Shown here: positions 1-8,087 of the stretch, piece after piece
Position numbering within the stretch: position 1 is the first letter of the stretch
Layout of the letters: the number at the start of each line of letters is the position of its first letter
Assembly: GCF_004343775.1 (NCBI RefSeq)
Contig: NZ_PTXL01000007.1
Location: 62,001-126,000, forward strand
Source of the DNA: Burkholderia sp. SRS-46
Lineage (GTDB): Bacteria > Pseudomonadota > Gammaproteobacteria > Burkholderiales > Burkholderiaceae
Length of the DNA stretch: 64,000 bases
Reading direction: 5' to 3'
Program-made: the position numbers and the translations under genes
The notes under the pieces: model-generated
Database searches by the model: none
What the model was told of the DNA's origin: nothing
The model's input: only the letters and a program-made list of their open reading frames with translations

Positions 1-63
1 GGCAAGCGCCATGTCGGCGACGATGTAATCTTTGGAAGCTTGGGAATCGATGACGGCGTTCAT
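1..63 (-). CDS. ahcY: Adenosylhomocysteinase, N-terminal 21 residues (partial)
   Basis: The first 21 codons, reading MNAVIDSQASKDYIVADMAL, match the start of Burkholderia S-adenosyl-L-homocysteine hydrolase, which splits S-adenosylhomocysteine into adenosine and homocysteine in the methyl cycle. The rest of the gene lies beyond the left edge. A strong ribosome binding site (GGAGGG) lies just upstream of the ATG. The identification rests on the short N-terminus plus an SAH riboswitch immediately upstream and on the known ahcY-fliA neighbourhood in Burkholderia. The gene runs in the same direction as fliA but has its own leader and likely its own promoter. Confidence 0.88.
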   Translation of the reverse strand, partial: MNAVIDSQASKDYIVADMALA

Positions 64-102
64 CACGCCCTCCTTTCTAAAAAAGTTCTAGAAAATGGTG
101 AC

Positions 103-212
103 GTGAGCGCCGTTCAGGAAGCGGCTTGCCGGCGCGATGCGCGCGGGCCCTGCCGCTTGGTGAAGCTTTCCGAGCCTGGCGGACGCTGATGGTCCGTCGC
201 AACGCTCCTCGG
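103..212 (-). promoter_or_regulatory. SAH riboswitch in the ahcY leader
   Basis: On the minus strand the leader opens with CCGAGGAGCG, continues with a short hairpin, then GCCAGGCTCGG, and closes near the start codon with AACGGCGCTCACG. CCGAG pairs with CTCGG (P1) and GAGCG can pair with CGCTC at 103-108 to form the pseudoknot. This is the conserved layout of the S-adenosylhomocysteine riboswitch known upstream of ahcY in proteobacteria, where SAH binding turns expression on. A small hairpin (TTTCTA/TAGAAA, 74-94) next to the Shine-Dalgarno may be part of the expression platform. Confidence 0.9.
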
Positions 213-224
213 AAAACGGGTGGG

Positions 225-230
225 ATTGTA
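225..230 (-). promoter_or_regulatory. Likely -10 element of the ahcY promoter
   Basis: The minus strand reads TGCTACAAT, an extended -10 box (TGN plus TACAAT). A start about 7 bases downstream would place the RNA 5' end just before P1 of the riboswitch at 212, which is where it should be. I see no good -35 hexamer. Confidence 0.55.
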
Positions 231-331
231 GCAAATCGCCACGAAAATTGCGTGACCGGCACGCGCGAGCGCGACGCGCGCCGATGCATGGATCGGCCGA
301 AAGGGTCGCCCGAAAGGGGCTCCCGAAAGGG

Positions 332-1063
332 TCAGTTCTCCGTGCCGACCCACGCCTGCTCGCGCAGGCGCGCGCGCAGCCGCGCCACCGCCTGGCTGTG
401 CAGCTGGCACACGCGCGATTCGCTGACCTCGAGCACCGCGCCGATCTCGCGCAGGTTCAGGCCCCGCTCGTAGTACAGCGACATCAGCAGCTTCTCGCGC
501 TCCGGCAGCCGCTCGATCGCCTCGACCAGCGCCTCGCGCAGATGCTCGTCGAGCAGCGACGACAGCGGATCGGCGTGATCGACGCGATAGCGGTCGAGGA
601 ACGGCTCGTCGTCGGCCGCGCGATCGAAATCCTCGTAGTAGATCAGCTGGCTGCCGTGCAGGTCCTGCAGCATCCCCTGGTATTCGTCGAGCGGCATGTT
701 CAGGTGCTGCGCGATCTCCGCCTCGCTCGCCGCGCGGCCGAGATGCTGCTCGACCTTGTGCACCGCGTGCTCGACCTCGCGCGACGTCTTGCGCAGGCTG
801 CGCGGCAGCCAGTCGTTGCTGCGCAGCTCGTCGAGCATCGCGCCGCGGATGCGCTGCGTCGCGTAGGTCTCGAACTGCGCGCCCTGGTCTTCCTTGTAGC
901 GGCCGGCCGCGTCCATCAGGCCGATCATGCCGGCCTGGATCAGGTCGTCGAGATCGACGCTCGCCGGCATCTTCGCGACGAGCTGCAGGCCCAGGCGGCG
1001 CACGAGCGGTGCGTACTGCGACAGCACGTCGGCCTGGGAAATCTTTCCTTGAGCGTTATACAT
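332..1063 (-). CDS. fliA: Flagellar RNA polymerase sigma factor FliA (sigma-28)
   Basis: A 243-residue sigma factor that directs RNA polymerase to late flagellar, motility and chemotaxis promoters. Region 2 lies in about residues 8-100 (LVAKMPASVDLDDLIQAGMI, then QRIRGAMLDELRSNDWLPRS) and region 4 in about 190-237 (LPEREKLLMSLYYERGLNLR and the helix-turn-helix after it). I start at the ATG at 1063 because GGAAGGAGAG lies just upstream; a start at 1090 would run into flhG. It is the last gene of the flhB-flhA-flhF-flhG-fliA run. Sites resembling its target promoter occur before motA and fliC in this window. Confidence 0.96.
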   Translation of the reverse strand: MYNAQGKISQADVLSQYAPLVRRLGLQLVAKMPASVDLDDLIQAGMIGLMDAAGRYKEDQGAQFETYATQRIRGAMLDELRSNDWLPRSLRKTSREVEHAVHKVEQHLGRAASEAEIAQHLNMPLDEYQGMLQDLHGSQLIYYEDFDRAADDEPFLDRYRVDHADPLSSLLDEHLREALVEAIERLPEREKLLMSLYYERGLNLREIGAVLEVSESRVCQLHSQAVARLRARLREQAWVGTEN

Positions 1064-1086
1064 CGTGGCTCTCCTTCCGTTGGCGC

Positions 1087-1905
1087 TCACGCGGCGTGTG
1101 CCGCGCCTGCCTCGAACGACGGGCTGCCGCCGCCCGCACGGGCCCGCCCGGCACCCGGCCGCGGACGCAGCGGCCAGTACAGCAGGTCGGCGGCGATCTG
1201 CCGGTAATCACGCGCGGCCGGCGACGACGGAAACGCGTCGACCGCCGTGCGCACCAGCTCGCGCGCGCGCTCGACGAGCAGATCGGCGCTCACGCAGCCC
1301 GCGTCGGCGATCGACACGGTCAGGTAGCGGCTCGCGACGCCCGCGAGGTTCTCGAACGCGGTCTTCGCGTCGTCGTGGCTGCCGACGTGGTTGGTCAGCA
1401 CGCGGAACTGCGCGACCGCGTGCGCGAAATGCAGCCGCTTCATGCACGCGTAGGCCTCGGTGATCGCTTGCGCGGCCACGCGCGTGACGATCAGCACGTC
1501 GTGCGCCTCGCGCGCGAGCGCGGAGAACCCGCCGTCCGCGTCGAGCTGCGCGTCGACCAGCACGATGTCGGCCGGGCCGTCGATGAAGTCGCTCAGGTGC
1601 GCCTCGCCGTAGCCGGCGCGCGCGAGCGTCGCCGCCGCGCACACGCCGAACCCGGCGGTGACGCGCGTGCGTTCGCCGTCGCGCAGCCACGCGCCGGCGA
1701 GCGTCGCGGCGGCCGAATTCACGTCGGCGCGCTCGTCGACGACGAGCACGTCCTTGCCCAGCGCGGCGAGCGCCGCGGCCAGGTTCACGACCGTCGACGT
1801 GCAGCCGACCCCGGTCGGGCCGCCCACCACCGCCACGATTCTCGATGCGCGCCCGGCCAGCAGGCGCCGCAGTCCTTCGGCCTGGTCGATCATCGGTTTA
1901 TCCAA
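1087..1905 (-). CDS. flhG: Flagellar number regulator FlhG (MinD-like ATPase)
   Basis: A MinD/ParA-like protein that partners FlhF to set flagellar number and position. The N-terminal DQAEGLRRL matches the DQAxxLR motif through which FlhG stimulates the FlhF GTPase. The P-loop reads GGPTGVGCTST: the lysines of the usual KGGxGKT are both absent, one replaced by cysteine, so nucleotide binding may be altered. The TTG at 1905 is chosen because GAGG is well placed before it and it overlaps the flhF stop by 8 bases; an ATG at 1893 (MIDQAEG) is possible and changes only four residues. 272 residues. Confidence 0.92.
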   Translation of the reverse strand: MDKPMIDQAEGLRRLLAGRASRIVAVVGGPTGVGCTSTVVNLAAALAALGKDVLVVDERADVNSAAATLAGAWLRDGERTRVTAGFGVCAAATLARAGYGEAHLSDFIDGPADIVLVDAQLDADGGFSALAREAHDVLIVTRVAAQAITEAYACMKRLHFAHAVAQFRVLTNHVGSHDDAKTAFENLAGVASRYLTVSIADAGCVSADLLVERARELVRTAVDAFPSSPAARDYRQIAADLLYWPLRPRPGAGRARAGGGSPSFEAGAAHAA

Positions 1906-3604
1906 AACGCACCTCGTGCAGCTCGGCGGTCGAACGTGCGGTCAACGCGGAAAGCAGCGTGGGCATGTCCTCGTCTTGCGGCACGAAGGGCGAGCCGTCA
2001 CGCGGCACACAGAACGCACTCTTCATCAGGAATTTCTTGCTGGCGACGTACAGGTTCTCCGGCACCTTCTGGCCGGTCGACACGTAGTGCACGGGCAGCT
2101 TGTAGCGGATCACGGTGTCGAGCACGCCGCCCAGATGGGTCGCCTCGTCGAGCTTGGTGAGGATGCAGCCGGCGAGCGCCGGCTGGCCGTCCGCGCTGCG
2201 GTACGCCTGCACGACTTCGTTGAGCGTGTCGCCGTGGCTCGTCGCGTTCAGCAGCAGCAGGCGCTGCACCGGCGTGTTCGCGCCGTGCAGCATCGCGATC
2301 TGGTCGGACACCGCGCGGTCGCGCTGGCTCATGCCGATCGTGTCGATCAGCACGATGTGCTTGTTGCGCAGCTCGGACAGCGCGAGCTCCAGGTCGCCGC
2401 CGTCCTTCACCGCGTGCACCGGTACGCCGAGGATCTTGCCGAAGATGCGCAGCTGCTCGTGGCCGCCGATCCGGTAGCTGTCGGTGGTGAGCAGCGCGAC
2501 CTTGCTCGCGCCGAAGCGCATCACGCAGCGCGCGGCGAGCTTCGCGGTGGTGGTCGTCTTGCCGACGCCCGTCGGGCCCATCAGCGCGAACACGCCGCCG
2601 CGCTCCATCAGCGCGTCCTCGCTGTCGAGCACCGGCAGGTTCGACGCGAGCACCGACTGCGCCCACTCGGACGCCTGCTCGAACGTTTCCGTGCCTTCGC
2701 CCTGCGGCAGGTTGTCGACCATCATCCGCACCAGCTGCGCGGAGAAGCCGGCCGCGAACAGGTGCTTCGTCAGCGCGCCGTGTACCGGGCTGCGGCGCTG
2801 GCGCTCGTGCCACATCAGGCTGTCGAACTGCTCCTCCATCATCCCGCGCAGCGAACCGAGCTCGTTCATCACCGTTTCGTTGACGATCCGCTCGAGGCGC
2901 GACTTCACCGCGTCGGCCACGGCCGCGGCCGTGTCCTCGGCCAGCCGCGCGCGTTCCGCCGGCTTTGCCGCGGGTGCGGCGGGCGCGGCGGCGACGCGGC
3001 GCGGCGCCGGTTCGTCGGCCGGGAGGCGGCGCGCGGCGTTGCGCACGATGTCGCGCGCCCACTCGGGCGTCGTCGCGGCGCGGGCCGCGTCGGGCCGCGC
3101 GCGGATCGCGCTGTCCTCCGCCGGCGCGGCCTGCGCGCGCGCAATCAGCGCGTCGCGCTGCTGGGTCAGGCGCTTCGCGTGCTCGACGAGCCACGGGGCG
3201 GGTTCGGAAGCGGTGGCGGGCGACCCTGCGGCGGGTGCCACGGCTGCAGCCGGCGCGCTTGCGGCCGGCGCCGCCGGCACCTCGGCGCTCGCGCCGAACA
3301 CCGACGAGAACACGTCCGGCAGGCCGCCGTCGCCCATCGCGTACGGGTTCGTCGCCGCAGCGCGCGCCACCGGCGCGGCCGCCGGCTGCATGGCGCCGGC
3401 GCGCAACGCCGGGCCGGGCAGCGCGGCCGCATCGGCGGCCGGCGGGGCGATCGCCGACAGTTCGGCGTCGGCGAGCGCGACGATTTCGACGCTGCCGTCA
3501 TCGAGCGTGCGGTTCGACAGCACGACGGCGTCGGCGCCAAGCGCCTCGCGCACGAGGCGCAGTGCGTCGCGGCTCGTCGCGCCGGTGAATTTGCGAATGT
3601 TCAA
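1898..3604 (-). CDS. flhF: Flagellar biosynthesis GTPase FlhF
   Basis: A 568-residue SRP-family GTPase that targets the flagellar base to its cell position. The N-terminus MNIRKFTGATSRDALRLVRE is typical. A long Ala/Pro-rich middle (about residues 60-230) precedes the NG domain, with the G1 loop GPTGVGKTTTTAKLA near residue 340, followed by TTDSYRIGGHEQL and the G4-type motif TKLDEA. The start overlaps the flhA stop by 4 bases (ATGA), pointing to translational coupling. The low-complexity middle segment is usual for Burkholderia FlhF. Confidence 0.97.
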   Translation of the reverse strand: MNIRKFTGATSRDALRLVREALGADAVVLSNRTLDDGSVEIVALADAELSAIAPPAADAAALPGPALRAGAMQPAAAPVARAAATNPYAMGDGGLPDVFSSVFGASAEVPAAPAASAPAAAVAPAAGSPATASEPAPWLVEHAKRLTQQRDALIARAQAAPAEDSAIRARPDAARAATTPEWARDIVRNAARRLPADEPAPRRVAAAPAAPAAKPAERARLAEDTAAAVADAVKSRLERIVNETVMNELGSLRGMMEEQFDSLMWHERQRRSPVHGALTKHLFAAGFSAQLVRMMVDNLPQGEGTETFEQASEWAQSVLASNLPVLDSEDALMERGGVFALMGPTGVGKTTTTAKLAARCVMRFGASKVALLTTDSYRIGGHEQLRIFGKILGVPVHAVKDGGDLELALSELRNKHIVLIDTIGMSQRDRAVSDQIAMLHGANTPVQRLLLLNATSHGDTLNEVVQAYRSADGQPALAGCILTKLDEATHLGGVLDTVIRYKLPVHYVSTGQKVPENLYVASKKFLMKSAFCVPRDGSPFVPQDEDMPTLLSALTARSTAELHEVRFG

Positions 3605-5703
3605 GCGGAACCCCCGATGACGTTAACGACCTTGATCGTGCGTGTGTCCGGCACTTCGGCGTACGACAGCACTTTCAATTGCGGCAGGCTGCGGCGCAGG
3701 AAGCGCGCCAGCATGGCGCGCAACGCGTGCTGCACGAGCAGCACGGGCGGCAGCCCGAGATTCTGTTGACGCAGCATCGCTTCCTGCGTGCCGGTCAGGA
3801 GTGCGTGCGCGAGGCCGGGCTCGAGGCCCGGGTTCGCGCCGGTGGCGAGCGCCTGCGACAGCACGCGCTCGAGATTCGCGTCGAGGCCCATCACCTGCAT
3901 CTCGCCCGCGCCCGGATACCACTGCTGCGTGATCGCGCGGCCGAGCGCGAGCCGCACCGCGGCGGTGATGTCGTACGCGTCGGTGAGGCGGCCGGCCTGC
4001 TCGGACACGGCTTCGACGATCGTGCGCATGTCGCGGATCGGCACGCCTTCCTCGAGCAGGTTCTGCAGCACCTTCTGCAGCGTGGTGAGCGAGATCGTCT
4101 TCGGCACGAGGTCCTCGACGAGCGACGGCGCGTCCTTGCCGGTGCGCTCGATCAGCGCCTGCACTTCCTGGCGGCCGAGCAGCTCGGCGGCGTACTGGAC
4201 GACCAGGTGGTTCAGGTGGGTCGCGACGACCGTGCTCGCGTCGACCACCGTGTAGCCGTACACCTGCGCCTGCTCGCGCATCGCGACGTCGATCCACACG
4301 GCCGGCAGCCCGAACGCCGGATCGGTGGTCGGCGCGCCGGGCAGCGCGGCCGTCACCTGGCCCGGGTTGATCGCGAGCCACTGGCCCGGGAACACTTCGC
4401 CCACGCCGATCTCGACGCCCTTCAGCGCGATCCGGTAGGCGTTCGGCCGCAGCTCGAGGTTGTCGCGGATATGGATCACCGGCGGCAGGAAGCCGATTTC
4501 CTGCGCGAATTTCTTGCGGATGCTCTTGATCCGCTTGAGCAGCTCGCCGTCGCTGTTCTTGTCGACGAGCGGAATCAGCCGGTAGCCGACTTCGAGGCCG
4601 AGCGGGTCGATCAGCTGCACGTCGTCCCAGGTCGCCTCGTGGCTGTCGGCCGGCAGCGCCGCGGGCGGTGCGATCTCGGTGACGTCGCCGGCCGCCTTGC
4701 GGGCCGCCGCGCGCTGCGACTGCGTGCGCGCCAGCCAGATCGCGCCGCCGCCGAGCAGCAGGAACGCGAAGTGCGGCATGCCGGGGATCAGCCCCATGAT
4801 CACGATGATCACGCCGGTGATCGCCAGCACGCGCGGGTTGGTGAACAGCTGGCCGGTAATCTGCGTGCCGATGTCCTCGTCGGTCGCGACCCGCGACACG
4901 ATCACGCCGGCCGCGGTCGAGATCACGAGCGACGGGATCTGCGCGACGAGGCCGTCGCCGATCGTCAGCAGCGTGTAGTTGGTGCCGGCCGCGGCGAAGG
5001 TCATGTCGTGCTGGATCATCCCGACGATCAGCCCGCCGATCACGTTGATCGCCATGATGATCAGGCCCGCGATCGCGTCGCCGCGCACGAACTTCGATGC
5101 ACCGTCCATCGAGCCGTAGAACTCGGCTTCCTGCGACACGGCCAGGCGGCGCTTGCGGGCCTGCTCCTCGTTGATCAGGCCCGCATTCAGGTCGGCGTCG
5201 ATCGCCATCTGCTTGCCGGGCATCGCGTCGAGCGTGAAGCGGGCGGACACTTCCGCGATCCGCCCCGCGCCCTTCGTGATCACCATGAAGTTGATGATCA
5301 TCAGGATCACGAACACCACGATGCCGACCGCGAAGTTGCCGCCCACGAGGAAGTGGCCGAACGCCTCGATCACCTGGCCGGCCGCGTCGGGGCCCGTGTG
5401 GCCCTCGAGCAGCACGACGCGCGTCGACGCGACGTTCAGCGACAGCCGCAGCAGCGTCGAGAACAGCAGCACGCTCGGGAAGGCCGCGAAGTCGAGCGGC
5501 TTCATCGTGTACATGCTGACGAGCAGCACCATCACGGACAGCGCGATGTTGAACGTGAACAGCAGATCCAGCAGCATCGGCGGCAGCGGCAGGATCATCA
5601 TCCCCAGGATCATGCAGATGAGGATCGGGCCCGCGAGCGCGCGCAGGTTGGTGCCTGCGAGCAGGTTCGGGCGCTTCGCGAACAGGCCGGCGGGGGTGCT
5701 CAT
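3601..5703 (-). CDS. flhA: Flagellar export gate protein FlhA
   Basis: A 700-residue inner-membrane protein of the flagellar type III export gate. About eight membrane helices fill residues 20-330 (for example GPILICMILGMMILPLPPML); the FHIPEP signature region RLSLNVASTRVVLL lies near residue 107; the cytosolic ring domain fills roughly 345-700. Length fits the family (about 690-700). A ribosome binding site GGGAGA precedes the ATG. It is separated from flhB by 79 bases that hold a strong hairpin. Confidence 0.98.
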   Translation of the reverse strand: MSTPAGLFAKRPNLLAGTNLRALAGPILICMILGMMILPLPPMLLDLLFTFNIALSVMVLLVSMYTMKPLDFAAFPSVLLFSTLLRLSLNVASTRVVLLEGHTGPDAAGQVIEAFGHFLVGGNFAVGIVVFVILMIINFMVITKGAGRIAEVSARFTLDAMPGKQMAIDADLNAGLINEEQARKRRLAVSQEAEFYGSMDGASKFVRGDAIAGLIIMAINVIGGLIVGMIQHDMTFAAAGTNYTLLTIGDGLVAQIPSLVISTAAGVIVSRVATDEDIGTQITGQLFTNPRVLAITGVIIVIMGLIPGMPHFAFLLLGGGAIWLARTQSQRAAARKAAGDVTEIAPPAALPADSHEATWDDVQLIDPLGLEVGYRLIPLVDKNSDGELLKRIKSIRKKFAQEIGFLPPVIHIRDNLELRPNAYRIALKGVEIGVGEVFPGQWLAINPGQVTAALPGAPTTDPAFGLPAVWIDVAMREQAQVYGYTVVDASTVVATHLNHLVVQYAAELLGRQEVQALIERTGKDAPSLVEDLVPKTISLTTLQKVLQNLLEEGVPIRDMRTIVEAVSEQAGRLTDAYDITAAVRLALGRAITQQWYPGAGEMQVMGLDANLERVLSQALATGANPGLEPGLAHALLTGTQEAMLRQQNLGLPPVLLVQHALRAMLARFLRRSLPQLKVLSYAEVPDTRTIKVVNVIGGSA

Positions 5704-5722
5704 GCTGTCTCCCGCCGGGCCG

Positions 5723-5753
5723 CCCCAAGGGCGGCAGCCGCCCCCTTGGGGGG
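5723..5753. repeat. GC-rich hairpin between flhB and flhA
   Basis: The arms CCCCAAGGGCGGC and GCCGCCCCCTTGGGG pair almost perfectly (two unpaired bases) around a one-base centre. It sits in the 79-base gap between the flhB stop and the flhA start. There is no T-run, so it is more likely a dispersed repeat or an mRNA processing/attenuation structure than a simple terminator. Confidence 0.7.
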
Positions 5754-5782
5754 CAGCGAACGAATGTGAGCGTGGGGGCTAA

Positions 5783-6988
5783 TCATCGGTTGCCTCCGCG
5801 TGCGGTCGCGCCGAGCGCATCCTCTGCCTCTTCGCGTTCATCCTCGGCGGACACCGACGCGCCCTTGTCCAGCTCGGCCGGCACGTCGAGATCGACCGGC
5901 GTGGCGGGCACGTCGCCGCCTTCGAGCCGGAAACGCTTGAGCTGGTACACCCACGCGAGCACTTCGGCGACGGCCGAGTACAGCGAACCGGGGATCTCGC
6001 GCTCGAGTTCGACGTTGTGATACAGCGCCCGCGCGAGCGGCGGCGCTTCGAGCGTCGGCACGTTGTGCTCGGCGGCGATTTCGCGGATGCGCGCGGCGAC
6101 GAGGTTCACGCCCTTCGCGACGACCTTCGGCGCGCGCATCTCGCCATCCGCGTACTGCAGCGCGACGGCGAAGTGCGTCGGGTTCGTGACGACCACGTCG
6201 GCCTTCGGCACGGCCGCCATCATCCGGCGGCGCGCGAGCGCGCGCTGCTGCTGGCGGATGCGGCCCTTCACGTGCGGATCACCTTCGTTCTCGCGGTGTT
6301 CGCGCTTCACTTCTTCCTTCGTCATGCGCAGCTTCTTGTTGTACTGCCAGAGTTGATACGGCACGTCGAGCCCTGCGACGACCAGCATCCCGGCCACCGT
6401 CGTGCCGCAGCACACGGCGACGAGATGCAGCGCGTCCGCGAGCGCCGCGTCGAGCGGCTGGGTCGCGAGGCCGAGCAGTTCTTCCTTGCTGCGCCAGATC
6501 GCGATGCCGCCGATCCCGCCGACCACCAGCGTCTTCGCGAGCGACATGCCGAGCTGGATCGGCCCCTGGATCGAGAAGATCCGGCCGAGGCCCGTGATCG
6601 GGTTGAGGCGGTCGAACTTCAGCTCGAACGTCTTCGACGAAACCAGCCAGCCGCCGAGCGCCATCGGCGCGAGCAGCGCGGCGACGCCCATCATCGCGAG
6701 CATCGGCACGAGCGCGGCGAGCCCTTCGAGGCTCGCGCCGCCCGCCGCCGTCAGCATCCGGTGCGTATCGAACGCGACCGCGCGGTCGAATGTGAACGCG
6801 CCGCGCAGCATCGTGCGCAGGTGCGTGCCGATCGGCCCCGCGAGCAGCCATGCGCCATAGAAGCCCGACGCGAGCAGCGCAAACGAAGCCAGCTCGCGCG
6901 AGCGCGCGACCTGCCCCTCCTCGCGCGCCTTCTCGCGGCGCCTCGGAGTGGCGGCTTCGGTTTTGTCGAGATCGCTCTCGTCTGCCAC
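5783..6988 (-). CDS. flhB: Flagellar export switch protein FlhB
   Basis: A 401-residue inner-membrane protein that switches export from rod/hook to filament subunits. Four membrane helices lie in about residues 30-210; the self-cleaving NPTH site is at residue 269, the same number as in enteric FlhB. I therefore start at the GTG at 6988 (VADESDLDKTEAATPRRREK), which has GGAGG upstream, rather than at an upstream codon at 7033. The C-terminal tail after the conserved domain is acidic and variable. First gene of the export/fliA run. Confidence 0.96.
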   Translation of the reverse strand: MADESDLDKTEAATPRRREKAREEGQVARSRELASFALLASGFYGAWLLAGPIGTHLRTMLRGAFTFDRAVAFDTHRMLTAAGGASLEGLAALVPMLAMMGVAALLAPMALGGWLVSSKTFELKFDRLNPITGLGRIFSIQGPIQLGMSLAKTLVVGGIGGIAIWRSKEELLGLATQPLDAALADALHLVAVCCGTTVAGMLVVAGLDVPYQLWQYNKKLRMTKEEVKREHRENEGDPHVKGRIRQQQRALARRRMMAAVPKADVVVTNPTHFAVALQYADGEMRAPKVVAKGVNLVAARIREIAAEHNVPTLEAPPLARALYHNVELEREIPGSLYSAVAEVLAWVYQLKRFRLEGGDVPATPVDLDVPAELDKGASVSAEDEREEAEDALGATARGGNR

Positions 6989-7262
6989 GGGGCCTCCAGA
7001 CGGGTACGGCGGGATGCCGTTTTCCAGTGACACCGATTATTCATGGACCGGTCAACCGGCGATCGGTCGAGCAAAGCAGGAAAGGGGTATTTCGGGAATC
7101 GGGCGACGGTGGCGGCGGGCAGCGCGGGGCCTGCGCGGGCGGGAGGCGAGGCGGTACGGCGGGGCGAAGCGAGCAGAAACGAGCAGAAGCAGGCCGATGC
7201 GGGCCGAGGCAGCAGGCGGCGGGCGGCTCGTGCCGCCGCGCCCGCCTGCGGTGGGACACAGG

Positions 7263-7646
7263 TCAGGCTGCCGCACCGAGCGGATCGGGGCCGAAGCGGT
7301 TCGGGCCGGCGTTGCCGCGCGAGCACATCCAGACGAACAGGATGATCCCGCCGACGATCGGAATGAGCGCGATCAGCAGGAACCAGCCCGAGCGGTTGAC
7401 ATCGTGCAGGCGGCGCACCGTCACCGAGAGGCTCGGCACGATCAGCGCCAGCGACACCAGCAGGGCCACGATCGACAGCAGCAGCGCGATCGTGTTCGCG
7501 TTGCGACCGACCAGCGTGACCAGCTGGCACGCGAGCGACACGAAGAACGTCAGCAACGCGAAATACCAGTATTCCGCGCGGCGCGCGCGACCCTCGAATC
7601 GGGCGTATTGATTGAAAACCGATTGAATCGCATTCGTGAAATTCAT
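7263..7646 (-). CDS. DUF805 membrane protein
   Basis: A 127-residue protein with about four hydrophobic helices and the DUF805 signature: FEGRARRAEYWYFALL near residue 17, VRRLHDVNRSGWFLLIALIP in the middle and a short Gly/Pro tail. The function of the family is unknown. A strong AGGAGG lies before the ATG. It stands alone between flhB and the DUF3443 operon, with its own -10 box upstream. Confidence 0.9.
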   Translation of the reverse strand: MNFTNAIQSVFNQYARFEGRARRAEYWYFALLTFFVSLACQLVTLVGRNANTIALLLSIVALLVSLALIVPSLSVTVRRLHDVNRSGWFLLIALIPIVGGIILFVWMCSRGNAGPNRFGPDPLGAAA

Positions 7647-8036
7647 TTTGTTAACCTCCTGTTCTATTTGAACGACCCCGGAACAACGCGAGAATTATAG
7701 GTTGTATTTTCAGGGAATCAGCCATTTTTGCGGTTGCCGCCAGCGACGCGGCGTGCGCCGGGCGGCCTGGCTGCGGCCGGATCGACTTAAACGATGACGT
7801 ATTGCGCCGCTTCGTTTTTTAAATCGCAACGGTGTGACATTACCGGCTCAACCGATCATCCATGTGTCAAATCGACCGACACCGATATATCGCTGCGATA
7901 ATCATTCGCTCGTTTTATGTCTGAATGCGCACCGAAAAATCCCCCAATGGAATATCCCGCCGTCGCACGTCGGCCGTTCGTCTCGCCGATTTCGCTCGCC
8001 TGCGCGTTCGCGGGCGGCTGCACGGCCGCGCCAATG
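7647..8036. other. Intergenic stretch, no gene seen
   Basis: About 390 bases between the DUF805 gene and the terminator of the DUF3443 gene. It holds the DUF805 upstream region; the 7700-7935 part is less GC-rich than its surroundings. I found no convincing coding frame or RNA gene in it. Confidence 0.6.
7694..7699 (-). promoter_or_regulatory. Probable -10 box (TATAAT) for the DUF805 gene
   Basis: A perfect TATAAT on the minus strand gives a start about 40 bases before the DUF805 ATG. No clear -35 element is visible. Confidence 0.5.
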
Positions 8037-8061
8037 AAAAAGGGGGCGATCGCTCGCCCCC
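8037..8061 (-). terminator. Rho-independent terminator of the DUF3443 operon
   Basis: On the minus strand an 8-bp perfect stem (GGGGGCGA/TCGCCCCC) with a four-base loop is followed by five T residues, 27 bases after the stop codon. Confidence 0.9.
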
Positions 8062-8087
8062 TCGTCATGCCGCCTGCGTGATGCCGT

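Noticed and set aside
248..3769. Long plus-strand open frames (for example 248-1207 and 1658-3769) opposite fliA, flhG and flhF
   Set aside because: They are Arg/Ala/His-rich antisense shadows of well-recognised genes in GC-rich DNA, with no ribosome sites and no family motifs.
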